From Watersipora subatra (lineage: Eukaryota > Bryozoa > Gymnolaemata > Cheilostomatida > Watersiporidae), in assembly GCF_963576615.1 (NCBI RefSeq), contig NC_088716.1:310001-374000 (forward strand): a stretch of DNA of 64,000 bases, read 5' to 3'. The translations under genes were made by a program, and so were the position numbers. Shown in pieces: positions 1-11,195 of this stretch. Every line of letters starts with the position of its first letter. Position 1 is the first letter of the stretch. The notes below the pieces were generated by a model. It was not told the origin of the DNA and made no database searches. It worked only from the letters and a program-made list of their open reading frames with translations.

Positions 1-1040
1 CAGAATAACATCAAAATTTATTTTTTACTAGATACATTCAACCTCTCTTCCATTAACACCTGTCGATGTGAAATCATGTGTTATTTTTATTTATCCCACA
101 GATCAGATATTGTGGTATGTTTGACTTGGCTGGCAATAACTAAAAAGTTTTATAACTTTTTAAAAAATTTCACTTTTTTTTAGCGTGAATGGCTTATGCG
201 AGTGAAAAACTCAGTACTACTACAATGCATCTAGTGGCCAGTCGCTATTCATCCAGGGAAATAAGCTTACTTTTGAATTAGAGTGAGTGTATTGAAACTT
301 CATCAAGTGACCAGCCTGCAGGAATGCATAGGTGTGCATGTTCACGAAAGTTTTGCCTTGCAAGAAGCTTGATCAAACTTGCAGTGTTTAGCAAGCTGAG
401 CAGTCAAGCTATCATTAGTAGTAAGCAGGCCTCAGCTCCTACGAAAAAGCACCTAACAGCCTGTTTGCCCACCTGCTTGGAAGTCAGCTAGCCAACCTGT
501 CGCAAGCTTGCGCGAGTCCATGAAGCTCATGCGCTTTTGATTTCAAGTGAAGGCCGATTGCGCAATTTCACTGCTGAGTACACGAGTCTGTTGCACCACA
601 TAATCTGCCTGCCTATTTGTGTGCAAGATCGCCAGCCTCTACGCTTCTATATACAATGCAAATACAGTAGAGTATATTTATAGAACGGCTTCAGACTGAG
701 CTCGGCCACCCAAACCTGCCAGGCCAACTTGTTTCTGTCTCTAGGCACTTGCCTTTGCCGCTAGGCACTTGCCTCTGTGACCCACTCACTGCCTCTGTGC
801 TTCTACATACGTCCCTGCTTCAACACCCCTCAGTCTCTGTGCTACCATTTACATTCCTGCCTTTATGCCCAGTCATTCAGTTCCTTCTGTAATTAACAAT
901 TCATATGAAGGCCTTGTTAGCATGCAAATGTGCTAAGGTACATCTACTCACCAATGTATTCAGCATCTTCTGTCATTGTCAAATGTGAGCAATGAAAGTG
1001 TTGAATGTCTATCAGCAAGTTTTTTTTCACTCTGCTGCAG

Positions 1041-1660
1041 CTTTGGAAAACGCTAGACAACAAATTACAACCCTGCAAATAGAAAGTGAGCAGAAACTTT
1101 CCGATCTACAGAGAGAAAGTGACCAGAAATTCACTGCTCTACAGAGACATAGTCAGCAGCAAGCAGAAGGTAACTTCCTATGTTATTGTTACATTAGTCC
1201 ATTGTTAGTATAGTACTGAGTATCTAGTATCACCCAATGCTAGTAACCTAAAAAATACCTACTAGTATATTTTATACTAGCTGTGGTATTAATCTGATGA
1301 TCTTATTCTATAAGGCTGTTGATCAAACATGGCTCACTCCTGGTAACTTTATAGAGATATGTTTATGCTGCTTCAATTACATAATATGTGAGAATTTACT
1401 GCATAAGCTCATGGTGTTAAATCAAAATGGCGGCAGTTTGACTTTTAGACTGCCTTTAGCATGTTGATAGAGATTTGTCATTGATATCTCCCGCTCATCA
1501 GTACAAGTAACCCTTGTTTATATATTAATTATAATGAGAAATATTGGTTTATTCAGAGTTGTCTGCTACTCAGAGGAGTCTGGAACAATTTGCTGCGTAC
1601 CTACAGACTCCAGGTGATACAAATTTCACAGGCAATCAATGTCACCACCCGGATAGTTAA
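1041..1660 (+). CDS. 3' exons of an ankyrin/coiled-coil gene paralogue (partial)
   Basis: Two coding exons are visible. Exon 1041-1169 follows a pyrimidine-rich acceptor (tttttttcactctgctgcag) and ends at a GT donor. It encodes a heptad-like stretch beginning ALENARQQITTLQ, rich in Q, E, K and L, with two similar S(E/D)QK(L/F) modules, so a coiled coil is likely. Exon 1557-1660 starts after ttattcag and ends at TAA, coding for a tail with EQFAAYLQTPGDTN. The splice phases agree (G|AG). Both exons align with those of the ankyrin-repeat gene at 45.8-49.1 kb, so the upstream ankyrin exons probably lie before the window. This exon is 33 bp longer than its partner in copy B. Its state (active or pseudogene) cannot be judged without the 5' part. 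Confidence 0.75.
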
Positions 1661-1910
1661 TAGTGTGGCAGCCGAGACTGACAATCTACCCAGACAGACA
1701 CTAGCGATGCCGAGTGACCTACATTTTAGCCCAACCAGCCAATGAGCAATGACAAGAGAAATGACCAGCCAGCCCTCAAACCAGAGGACAGGCTTATAGT
1801 AAATAAGGACACGCGGGAGCCCCACTAGACACGCATTGTCAAAGTGATCACATGATGTTGTTCTCTATATTGTAATACACCCTGCGTGTATTTTATTATT
1901 CTTGATTAAA
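1661..1910 (+). terminator. 3' UTR and poly(A) signal of the copy A gene
   Basis: The roughly 250 bases after the stop are strongly conserved with copy B. They end in an ATTAAA hexamer at 1905-1910, just after a T-rich stretch. The same hexamer is at 49338-49343 in copy B. This is a plausible polyadenylation signal; cleavage cannot be seen directly. Confidence 0.5.
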
Positions 1911-2263
1911 TATACTTATTATTTCAACCTTCTCTCTTCATCCATATGCAATGCACAGTTAAACTCTCTTAAACAACCGCATTATATAACTAAATTTCTT
2001 CTTTTAAAATTCATAACTTTGCTATATGAAGCAGCAATGGAGTCACATTGATGAACATGACTAATAGTTCCTAATTGATGGAAATAACTAGTCTCCTGGG
2101 TATTAAAATAGCCTTTAGTTTAATAAACCATAAGAAATTTGTTGATGACCTTAGGCTATGTCAAGGAGTGCACCATTAATTATAAGTTACAAGACATTGT
2201 CTCATACCCAGCAATGTAATGTCTGGTTCCTTATCAAATTAAATACAAATTGAAGGTTATTTC

Positions 2264-2575
2264 ATGAAAAAGTCCTCCAGATTAAAATTTACTGTTGATA
2301 TAATATACAAAGACCTGACTGCTGTCACGCCTTCATTGATTGGGTTAACAGGTGCTCCTTCCTGTCGCCATGATACGGAGGAATTATTTACACAAATTGT
2401 AAAGATAAAACATTATCATCATGATCTCTTGGCGACTGCCGGCATTATGGGTGTTGCAATGCTCTGATAAGACAGTCATTGACGTGGATTGTATGCATAA
2501 GGAGTCTAAATGTCGAGAGTTTTATTTATTAAATGATAAGATATCAGGGGGCGTTGTAGTTGTAGTTAGCATGTG
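2264..2575 (+). pseudogene. Frameshifted copy of a ~100-codon ORF repeated in copies B and D
   Basis: The frame starting MKKSSRLKFTVDIIYKDLTA stays open in copies B (49694-50008, 104 codons) and D (54220-54522, 100 codons). Here it shifts near 2420 and stops at 2467. The product is not recognised. The B and D versions align without gaps at the N-terminal end, but most differences change the amino acid, so there is no clear sign of protein-level selection. It may be part of the retroelement whose integrase tail lies downstream, or chance. Confidence 0.3.
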
Positions 2576-2879
2576 ATACATTTTATCAGAGCTTTGATGC
2601 AAGCCATGACTAGTCACCTGCCTGGTTCACACACTTCGGTCACCTGTTATGGGCGCTTTTATATTACTATATATAATACCAAATGAGGAACAAACATTCC
2701 TATAGCAAAGATATTAAAGCATAGATTAAATTACCTTCAGTCATAGAAGGGAGAGGAAACAAAACTGCCATTTGGGCTTTGCCATTTTGAAGTATTTGCT
2801 TCATGCTGTTTGGTACAAAAAGAATGAGTTCACAAACTTGAACTGGTTTGTTATGAATATAATTCCAAACCATATTGTG

Positions 2880-3481
2880 TGTAAAGTTCTGCTATCTGTT
2901 AAATTTCCTAATTTGATAGTGCACTGCAATGTCTAGTCACCCTGTGTGATTCACTGCTCCTACCCAGAGTGAATGCCAGTTGACCTGTTGATCTTGGGTG
3001 GTCTAATGGTCTTGTGTGGTCTGTCTGACTTGCCACAGTGCCATACGTTTGATTAGGTGTCATTGTTTTGTCAGCCGTTGAGCCAACAACATGTAGTTTT
3101 TAAGCCTCATTTTTGATGCTGATACTTTCTTTTATCTGTATTAAGTTTCATCATTACACCAATATCTATCGCATACACATATAATCAAGAATTAAACAGA
3201 AGGAAAATCACATACTATTTAGCAATCTCCTGGATGTGTTATTAAGGTAAATATTATATCTTTCATTTTATGTGTTTTATTTTAGATGTTTCTAAATGGC
3301 TTTGCAGATGACTACCTGTATAATAAGCATACTTTCAATAACCTTTATCGACAATCGAGTTATTGTTTTATTGTAGTTTCACGGTGTTGACAAGCATACA
3401 TAATAAACTTTTAATAGAATATACACTATGCCTCATCACCCGTATGTGACAATATAACTACGAACCAGGGGATTCGCTACA
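2880..3481. mobile_element. Solo LTR (602 bp) with 5-bp target duplication
   Basis: The insert begins TGTAAAG and ends GCTACA, the TG...CA ends expected of a long terminal repeat. It is flanked by TTGTG on both sides (2875-2879 and 3482-3486). The other copies of this region (13.9, 50.26 and 54.83 kb) read straight through the empty site. An AATAAA lies near its 3' end. No internal retrotransposon genes remain, as expected after recombination between two LTRs. The family (Ty3, BEL or other) cannot be told from the LTR alone. Confidence 0.88.
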
Positions 3482-4544
3482 TTGTGCAACAGGTAAAATG
3501 CACAACAGGATGTTTAAGCATGACACACTTTAATCGACTAAATTACCTTCAGTCAGAGAATGATATTTGCTAAAATCCTGTCATTTATTCAGTCAATAAG
3601 CACTGTAAGCAATGTATAACACAAGACAAAGGTTAGCATATATGATTGACATACATGTATCTATGTAGCAAGTACATACAAGTTGTCCTCATGTTACAGG
3701 CTTGTTCTACATTGGTTCAGAGTTACGACCTCGTGTTTAATATAGTAAAAATTGTGAAGTGGTGACATTGTGACAGAAGACCTATGGTAAATACAAATGC
3801 TAAATGAAAAGAGAAGTACAATGAATGTAAATAAAGAATAATTAAAACTACGTCACATATACCACAATGTACTCTGCAGTAGTCTAACATTTTTTTTACA
3901 TGCTTTTGCACATGTGACAGGTTAATGAAAAAGAATAAGTTAGAATTTAAAACTTAGCTCTTTGGTTAAACGCTTACGCTTACTATTATAAGCCAATAGA
4001 AAGTAAAGAAAGAGAAATTGTGAGGAAGTACATCACAGTGTTAATACTATGGTAGTGCTTCATGACGGGATCTTCATAATGTAACACTGTTGCTAAGGGA
4101 AGACAACTTCTGTGGCAAAATAAATTTGATATGAAAATTCTAATAACAAAAGGGTTTATCATGAAAATAGACCAACAAGAAAAATTATAAAAATGAAATA
4201 AAGCTGGAGGAGCCAAGCAAGGGCTCCGCTAATAAAGGTAAGTAGATGCTCCCATAATATAAGTTCCAAATAACTTATAGAAGTTATGTGAAGGTTTTGC
4301 GTCGCACAACATCAAAAATTTTTCATAATGTAATGCGTCAAATCGGGTGTGTTTTCAGTTTCAACTTGAATGTTAACAAATCTTGTCGCATTCGCTAGAA
4401 AAAGAATGAAATATGTAAAGCGTTACATCTATTATATTTACAACTTCCATGACATTCTAGTTTGTCGCGATAGATTGTCAGCTGTATCAACAAAAATGGG
4501 AATAAATAATTGCACAATTGTTTATAAATGCTGAATATCGATAG

Positions 4545-4660
4545 AATGATGCAGGCGTTACAGTGTCGGTCAAACAATCTGAATGTCACGAGTTGGAGTA
4601 TCGTCAAAAGTTATTTTTTATCCTAATCTTGGCCCTTGCATACAGATAGACGACAAACAG
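4545..4660 (+). mobile_element. Degraded tRNA-derived SINE (copy A)
   Basis: The A-box-like stretch around GATGCAGGCGTTACAGTG is followed about 45 bases later by a degraded B box (CACGAGTTGGAGTATC) and a tail with TTTTTTATCCTAATCT. The same head and tail occur in the SINEs at 22.9, 23.7 and 24.6 kb. The orthologous copy is at 51405-51520. Confidence 0.55.
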
Positions 4661-5199
4661 ACAGTACCTTTTATAATATTAGAAATATTTTGCTGTTTCG
4701 GTTTATTGGACACGTATAAAATATTTGTTATTAGTTTTACTTTGCAGAATAGACTTTGTTGTTTAGAAAAAATAGACAAATCATTGTTAATGAATATCGA
4801 AGATGTGCATTTCCTATGAACTTCTTATAAAATTATGGCAGCCATGGTTCATAAAACCAGTAAGATTTAGCTGTAAGTAAAAAAAAGTTCTTCATGCAAA
4901 CTAATAATATAGCAGTTATGGTACACCCACCAATTAGAAAAGTTGAGTAAAGTTTTGCCTTTTTGTATGGCTATAAGGTGAGTTTAAAAAGATATTGGAG
5001 CAGATTAGCCAATTTAACTGTATTTTACTTCCTTATAAATCCTTACATTGTAAACTTTCCTGGAACATATTATTTAAGTTGTAGGAGCATGTACTGTACT
5101 TTGAAGTATCACGACTGTGTTAAACAAGGAACTATTATTTGCCTGAGGCGGTTAATTCAAACCATTACAATCCTCCATCACCAGAGACCCGGCCCTCTC

Positions 5200-5720
5200 A
5201 TGAAGATGTGGTGAAGATGCTGAAAAGGCCGAAGGAAGCACACCCAACTCTTTGAAAGGAACATATGGCCATCGGACAAGGGGACCAAAAAGAGCCTCCC
5301 CTATTTGCATCGGAAGACTGAATCTGGCTTCTGAATGAAAGAAAAAACGAGGGGACAACCCCAAATTTAAAGTAAAGTTTGTAGGGCCTTTCCGAGTAAA
5401 AAAGGTATGGTGAAATCATAATTGCGTAGTAGAACAGTGGGGCTAGTTCTTGGTGCAGAATGAAAGCAAGCTGAAACAATTCCATGTTTGTCTGGAGAAG
5501 CTTGGACAAGCACCAGCCACTATAGAGCCAAGAAAAGGGCCCAACATGCAAGGTACACGGGCTAGGAGCCAGGAGGAAAAAGTTCAGCTTGAGATGGAAA
5601 AGCGACGATCAGAGACTTACACTTTCCCTGCATTCAGTAAATAGCTGGAATACCGGCTGCAGGAGATCCGAAGGAGCCAGGAACTGGAAAAATGACTAAC
5701 GAGAAAAAATTCTAGGAGAG
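5200..5720 (+). pseudogene. Decayed retroelement integrase C-terminal tail (copy A)
   Basis: A broken frame reads KFVGPFRVKKVW around 5374-5410. After two stops it continues QNESKLKQFHVCLEKLGQAPATIEPRKGPN. The spacing of K-F-x-GPF-x-V and a later LK-(Q/P)-F-H is that of the GPY/F module at the integrase C terminus of Ty3-like and related LTR retrotransposons. The frame then runs on through an acidic/basic charged stretch to a stop at 5642. Copies B, C and D carry the same segment with different breaks, so all are dead. No protease, reverse transcriptase or integrase core could be recognised upstream. Confidence 0.5.
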
Positions 5721-5806
5721 CCAGCTGCGCCCGTGAGTCCGGCACCATTCTAGCTTCCTGGTCGCTAGCAAAAAACACTTGGAGTCGGTAAGTACAACTC
5801 CCGGCC

Positions 5807-6329
5807 GCGAAATCTTTTTCCCAAACAGGTTTACCCATGGCAGTTAAATCTTGGCTCCTGATTGGTTCAGATCACATGAACTGCGCTCTACTCATGCATT
5901 GAACATATTGTAATCATGATAATTGATATGCATGCGTATTCACACACAGGAATACATTGAACTTGTCTCGACAATGTAAGATTTGTTCACTGGTAAATTC
6001 TTGAAGATTGTTACATAAAATATGTTATGTATGGCTACAGGTACCACAAACTACCACATTGTTTATAATATATTAATGTCGGTTTTGTGCCATCGATCAA
6101 CGACAAAGTGTTGAATTACCGTTCGATCGTGGACGCGGTACACACAATGCCAATTAACGATCACTGCTACATCACTTACAACTTTATAAGTATAGTATTG
6201 ATGTTATTACCCTATTAGTATTACCTTCACAGCTCATAATATGAATATTCATTACGCATGTATCTGTAAACCAATAAGGAGCCAAGATTTTACTGCCATA
6301 GGTAAACCAGATTGAGAAAAAAATGTTGC
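5807..6329. mobile_element. MITE with ~50-bp TIRs (copy A)
   Basis: The terminal inverted repeats begin GCGAAATCTTTTTCCCAAAC on the left. The reverse complement of the right end is GCAACATTTTTTTCTCAATC. Similarity continues through GGTTTACC and TCTTGGCTCC. Flanks CTCCCGGCC (5798-5806) and CTCCCCGGCC (6329-6338) look like an 8-9 bp target duplication. Copy C (about 17058) has an uninterrupted version of this site. The element has no coding capacity. The same insertion in copy B (52676-53207) shows it predates the duplication. Confidence 0.75.
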
Positions 6330-6620
6330 TCCCCGGCCAACTAGAAATGCTCTGCAACCTGAACGTTATGGAAAGTTAGAGAGATCAGCCATGGTGAGAG
6401 CCAGTGAAGAGCACAACAAGCACAGCGCTGCCGGAGCTCAAGTGAGGGGGAGTGCTGATGACAAGAATGACATAACACCTCTTGTTTTTAAAAAATAAAA
6501 AAATGTATGTCTGGTCTGGGCACACAGTGGCACTAAAACAGCAAAAACCTAATTAATGTCACAAAATGATGAGAATATTAATACTTTTGGCCATGATTAC
6601 AATTGGTAGGATTACTGGTA

Positions 6621-7390
6621 CAGTGAAACCTCAATTCTGAACATAATCCGTTTCAGAAGGTTGTTAAAAAAACCAAGTTGTTTGAGATCCGAAAAAATCT
6701 TTCCCGTTAGAATTAATGCATGTAAATTTTAATCCGTTCCAAGTCGAGAAATCCACTTCAAGAAAGTATTTTTTAACGTTTTACACTGTAAACTGTACAC
6801 TGCATACTATAAATAAAAACCGGCAGATAAAGATTGTGTTTAATTTTAGTAAAGTATTTATTATCATGATGAAAAAATAAAACAAAAAGTAAACATTACT
6901 TATGTATTGCTCTCAGAACATTGAAAACCTTAAAGGTTAAGATACAATAACAAACATTTCAGAAATTGATAAGGAATTGGCAAAAAGTGAAATCAATCAG
7001 TTACATAAAAAATTGCGTACAAAAGAAAGCATGAATAAACAGCAATGACCCATTTATTTCACATGTTTGAAGGAGAATCCTCATGCAAAATAATTTAGCG
7101 TAACTCGGCTGTCTTTCTTGAGAAAATATCTTCGGTAGAAGATGCATCGTTCACGGTGGCTCCTTCTATTCTGTAAAGAATTTATGAAACATAACCGGCT
7201 TCTCCCTTTGTTTGAAACCCTTCCGAAATTTGCTTATAGCACTGTCGTTAAACGTCTAAACAGCTCTACAGCTATTTTCTATGCTGTTTCTGGAGCTGTT
7301 CTGAACGCTTACTTGCAATGCACATGCTCTTCTTTGTTCGAGAACCGAACTTATGTTTGAGATCCGAGATGAACAAGTCTCAATTTATTG
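6621..7390. repeat. Pogo-like repeat, left terminus after TA
   Basis: It starts CAGTGAAACCTC immediately after a TA dinucleotide, the form of pogo/Tigger-type ends. It contains two direct GTTTGAGATCCGA motifs (near 6679 and 7357). No matching right terminus was found, so the right limit is approximate. Copy B has the same left end at 53504 but is cut off near 54073. No coding frame of note. Confidence 0.5.
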
Positions 7391-8084
7391 GTCGATAACA
7401 GAGTTGGCCGAGAGCCAAAGTGTTCCAAAGCCAACTTGTAAAGATACTAATAGCTAGTTGCTAGTTGTGTTTGATGTGATACTGCATGGACATCAATTAA
7501 TAGAATAACATGGAGCATCATGTAACTCAGTGAAAGTGATTGATGCTCTGCCAATATGTAGGCAGGTCTTTGTTAGTTTTTGGTGAAAAATTGGCTGTAT
7601 TGAGTGATATACAGACACTAACATGCCCGTTCAGGTGGCTGTATATCAGTAAACATATAGAAAATGATTCTTATGTCTTCTTGTAACAAATAGAACAGCA
7701 GGTAAATGTTGTAAGAGTTGGTCAGCCGGAGGGTTCAAAGGTTCTCATCCTTTTATATAAGCATGACGAATGGATGGTGGGGTAGAGAGTAGCTTCTGAT
7801 TGGATTGCTTGATGGCCAACTCTCCTCCTAGCAGCAGAAACCCACTGAACTGTTTGATATGCTGATTGATTATTCACATGAATTACTACTCATGTGGAAA
7901 TCACTGCTTGTATAGACCGTTTATAGGGATTACATCTTATACAGGGATGATTTAGCTAAAGTCCTTCACCCTAGTATTAATATTAGTTGCAGTAGACCAG
8001 TCAGCATATCATCCTACTCATGGCATGTACAGATAATAAGATTCTCTTGAATTTTGTTGTCAGCATTTGATTTATTCTATAAAA
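7391..8084. other. No feature seen
   Basis: AT-rich non-coding sequence. No convincing exon, repeat boundary or RNA gene was recognised. Confidence 0.5.
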
Positions 8085-8330
8085 TTATTGATGCAGCCAT
8101 GACTAGTCACCTGCCTGGTCCACATGCATCAGCCACCTGTAAAGGTTGTCACTGTGTATAACATCAGATAAGCTATGAACATTCTTATAGCAATGTTCAT
8201 AAAAGGGAGAAATAACCAGCCGTAATTTGGGCTCTTAGCCGGATCATTAATTCAAGCTGAGGGATGCAGAAGTATAATAATTTGAAAAACTGTGATTGGT
8301 TTGTTTACTATAAATGACAGCCATACACTG
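8085..8330 (+). repeat. Fragment of the A/B/C/D repeat (copy E)
   Basis: The stretch beginning CAGCCATGACTAGTCACCTG, with the following CTTATAGCAA and GGGCTCTTAGC segments, matches 2595-2860 of copy A and its homologues. Neither neighbour of this fragment continues the match, so it is an isolated piece. Confidence 0.65.
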
Positions 8331-8800
8331 ATATCAGTGAGTCATTGAGGTTTACCAGAACTTCATATATAAATAATCACTTACCTTGTGTGCATACCTC
8401 AACTTCCTATTAGATCTCTTTGTTTATAATTATTACCAGCTGTACACCGAACAGATGCCAGGATGGTATTTAATGTTTGACAAACAACTGACTGCGAATA
8501 AACAATAGAGGTTCCAAAGTTTGCTCAGTGTGGAGGGTTGATGAGTAGAAAACTGATCACTGGCTATTTTATTGCATAGCTCAAAATTACATGACTGACG
8601 TGATGCTGTCATTAGAGGGAATATTATTATATGTTAGGAGAGTAGCTCTATGAAATGCTCTATTTTTTTTATAAATCTTAACAATTATGAGCTATATTGT
8701 TACTAATTAGCTAGTTTATGAAGGTAGAGAGATGTAGATTTCTCTAGAAGATCCCTTTATAACAGATGGTTTATAGTAAAAGTTTAGATGTCCTTTAGAC
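8331..8800. other. No feature seen
   Basis: Non-coding, AT-rich. Its last eight bases, CTTTAGAC, are the left target duplication of the hAT element that follows. Confidence 0.5.
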
Positions 8801-9244
8801 CAGGGGTGCCCAACCAGTCGATCGCGATCTACCAGTCGATCTTCAAGTGCTTGGCAGTCGATCGCGGGATGATTTTAGGATAACATATAATTACAACATA
8901 AAATAATAATTATTCACTAACTAGCAGCAACTACTATTGCTGCACAGCACTTTACTAAACTACTGCACTAAAAAAGTAGTTTTAATAATAACATTATTTA
9001 CCTATTATCGTTGTTTATGTATAGTCGTGTTTGATTGTGTATTTCAAGACCAACAAAAATACACGTGAACGCCATTCATAAGTTCCCAGCACAGGACCGC
9101 AGAAAAAGCCGATAGGTCCGCACTCGATACAAAACCGTGTATAGTTCTTCATGCACCCAAAATAACTTTTGTTAAAATGTTATGCAGCTTTCTGCTAGCA
9201 GTCGATCTCGTTTTTTCTTTTTGAATAAAAACATAAACCCATAA

Positions 9245-11110
9245 ATGAGTGTTAAGACAAATCTGAAACGACAAAAAACCTATCACTTCCACAAGGAATG
9301 GGAAGAGGATTATTTCTTTGTCATTTCCAACTCTAAATGCATGTGCCTCATCTGCCAAGCCATCATCTCGCTTCCTAAGAAGGGTAACCTCGAAAGGCAT
9401 TTCACAACCATGCATAAAAGGTACGAGAATGATTTTCCTGCCCAAAGTGAATTAAGGAAAATAAAATTAAAGGAATTGAAATCGCAACTAGCTGCACAGC
9501 AGTCTATTTTTACCAGGCCAAATACGAGAGGCAAAGCAGCTAAGATAGCATCATATCGAGTTTGCCAAGTTCTTGCCAAGCATAAGAAACCATTTCAAGA
9601 TGGAGCAATGGTCAAGGAAGCATTTATGGAAGCTGCTGATTCATTGTTTGTGGATTTTAAAAACAAAGATGAAATCATGTCCGCAATCAAAGACGTTCAG
9701 TTATCGAGAAGTACGATGACAAGGCGATGTGAGGAAATAGAGAAGAACGTCACAGCCCAGTTGCAGAGAGATATTGCCATGTGTGAGTGTTTTTCACTTC
9801 AGTTTGATGAGTCAACAGACTCTGTGGATGTGGCACAGTTGTGCCTTTTCATAAGAATGATGTTCGATAACATGACTGCAAAAGAGGAGCTGCTTTGCAT
9901 CTTGCCTCTTAAAGGACATACACGAGGTGAAGACATATTTCAAGCATTCATGGAGTTCGTTAACAAAATCCAACTGCCGCTAGGTAAGCTTGTTTCCATT
10001 ACAACCGATGGGGCACCCGCTATGGTGGGCTGTAGTAATGGGTTTATAGCTCATTGCAAACAGAATGACACTTTTCCAGACTTTATTCATTATCATTGCA
10101 TCATCCACCAGCAGGCTTTATGTGGGAAAGTATTAAACATGCAGGAGGTGATGGATATTGTCATGAAGATTGTTTGTTCAGTTCGAGCAAGGAGCCTACA
10201 GAGGAGACTTTTCCGCGCTCATATGGAAGAGGCTGACGCAGGACACACAGATCTGCTGCTTCATACAGATGTGAGGTGGTTGAGCAGAGGTAGATTTTTG
10301 GAAAGATTCAGAGAGCTATTGCCTGATGTAAAAGAGTTTCTCAAACAATCTAAACATGCGGAATATGCACAGCTTGAAAATGAACAGTGGCTCATGGATT
10401 TGGCTTTCCTTACTGACATTACTGCTCTTCTGAATGAGCTGAATTTAGAGCTGCAGGGAAAAAACAAAAATGTAATTAACATGATCAGCTCTGTGAACGC
10501 ATTTAAACGCAAGTTACAGCTGATCTCAACCAAGCTTGAACGCCAGGACTTGCGCTACTTTCAACACATGAACTCCGAACTTGCGCGTCAGGGCAAAACC
10601 TCTGCAGAACTCAATAGTGCACATTACATTCAGCAGGTGCAAAGCATTTCATCAGAGTTTGACAAGCGCTTCAATGACTTTGCATCAGTTGAGCCTGTTG
10701 CCACATATATGTGTTTCCCATTTGCCACAGACATAGATGTGGAGGACATTGCCTTCAAAATGGGAGCACTCTTTCAGCTGGATACAACTGCATTGGAAAA
10801 TGAAATAGTCTCCCTTCAAAATGACATAGAGATGAAATCCAGGGCAACCACTGAGAGGGAAAAATTGTGGGGATTGTTGTTAGAGGAGAAGTATCCAAAC
10901 ATAAGAAGATGTGCTTTTAATTTATCAGCCTGCTTTGGATCAACCTACCTGTGTGAATCTGCATTTTCTTACATGAAGATAATAAAATCAAAATACAGAT
11001 CCACCATGACAGATGACCACCTACTGGCGTGTATGAGGCTTGCAACAACCTGCTACTACCCTGACTATAAGAAACTAGCTGCATCCTCCCAGTGCCAGGT
11101 TTCTCACTAA
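9245..11110 (+). CDS. hAT transposase, BED-type zinc finger, 621 aa
   Basis: Single-exon DNA transposase, related by architecture to the transposases that gave rise to vertebrate ZBED/GTF2IRD2/FAM200-type genes. The N terminus has a BED-like finger: C34-x2-C37 with H52-x4-H57. The catalytic core shows D188 (in FDESTDS), D255 (in TTDGAPAMVG), a C285-x2-H288 motif (HCIIH) and R344-W345. An acidic helix near 391-402 probably holds the catalytic glutamate. The C terminus (about 541-605) is a hAT dimerisation domain with the CESAFS signature at 570-575. Length and order are those of a full transposase and no frameshift or stop is seen, so it could be active. The first ATG is in a suitable position and the finger is complete, which supports this start. 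Confidence 0.93.
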   Translation: MSVKTNLKRQKTYHFHKEWEEDYFFVISNSKCMCLICQAIISLPKKGNLERHFTTMHKRYENDFPAQSELRKIKLKELKSQLAAQQSIFTRPNTRGKAAKIASYRVCQVLAKHKKPFQDGAMVKEAFMEAADSLFVDFKNKDEIMSAIKDVQLSRSTMTRRCEEIEKNVTAQLQRDIAMCECFSLQFDESTDSVDVAQLCLFIRMMFDNMTAKEELLCILPLKGHTRGEDIFQAFMEFVNKIQLPLGKLVSITTDGAPAMVGCSNGFIAHCKQNDTFPDFIHYHCIIHQQALCGKVLNMQEVMDIVMKIVCSVRARSLQRRLFRAHMEEADAGHTDLLLHTDVRWLSRGRFLERFRELLPDVKEFLKQSKHAEYAQLENEQWLMDLAFLTDITALLNELNLELQGKNKNVINMISSVNAFKRKLQLISTKLERQDLRYFQHMNSELARQGKTSAELNSAHYIQQVQSISSEFDKRFNDFASVEPVATYMCFPFATDIDVEDIAFKMGALFQLDTTALENEIVSLQNDIEMKSRATTEREKLWGLLLEEKYPNIRRCAFNLSACFGSTYLCESAFSYMKIIKSKYRSTMTDDHLLACMRLATTCYYPDYKKLAASSQCQVSH

Positions 11111-11189
11111 GGTAGAGAATGAATGTTTTTCCTTTAAAATTATGTTACTTACTGGATCACTGCATTATATAAGCATATATGTGGAACTT

Positions 11190-11195
11190 AATAAA
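11190..11195 (+). terminator. AATAAA poly(A) signal of the hAT transposase
   Basis: AATAAA lies 80 bases after the transposase stop and inside the element, so the transposon appears to carry its own polyadenylation signal. Confidence 0.5.

Larger units (their letters stand above)
1..7195 (+). repeat. Segmental duplication, copy A (pairs with 47421-54073)
   Basis: The sequence from the window start to about 7195 can be followed collinearly in 47421-54073. Exons, introns and intergenic sequence all match, so this is a duplicated genomic block rather than a single transposon. Differences include a 602-bp solo LTR present only here (2880-3481) and small indels. The left limit lies outside the window. 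The right limit falls inside a pogo-like repeat, where copy B is cut off. Confidence 0.85.

Noticed and set aside
5198..5551. 117-codon minus-strand frame
   Set aside because: Antisense to the integrase-tail remnant; the matching frame in copy B is broken up.
6621..7390. Complete pogo-like element
   Set aside because: Only the left terminus with TA is clear; no inverted partner near 7390 and the second copy is truncated.
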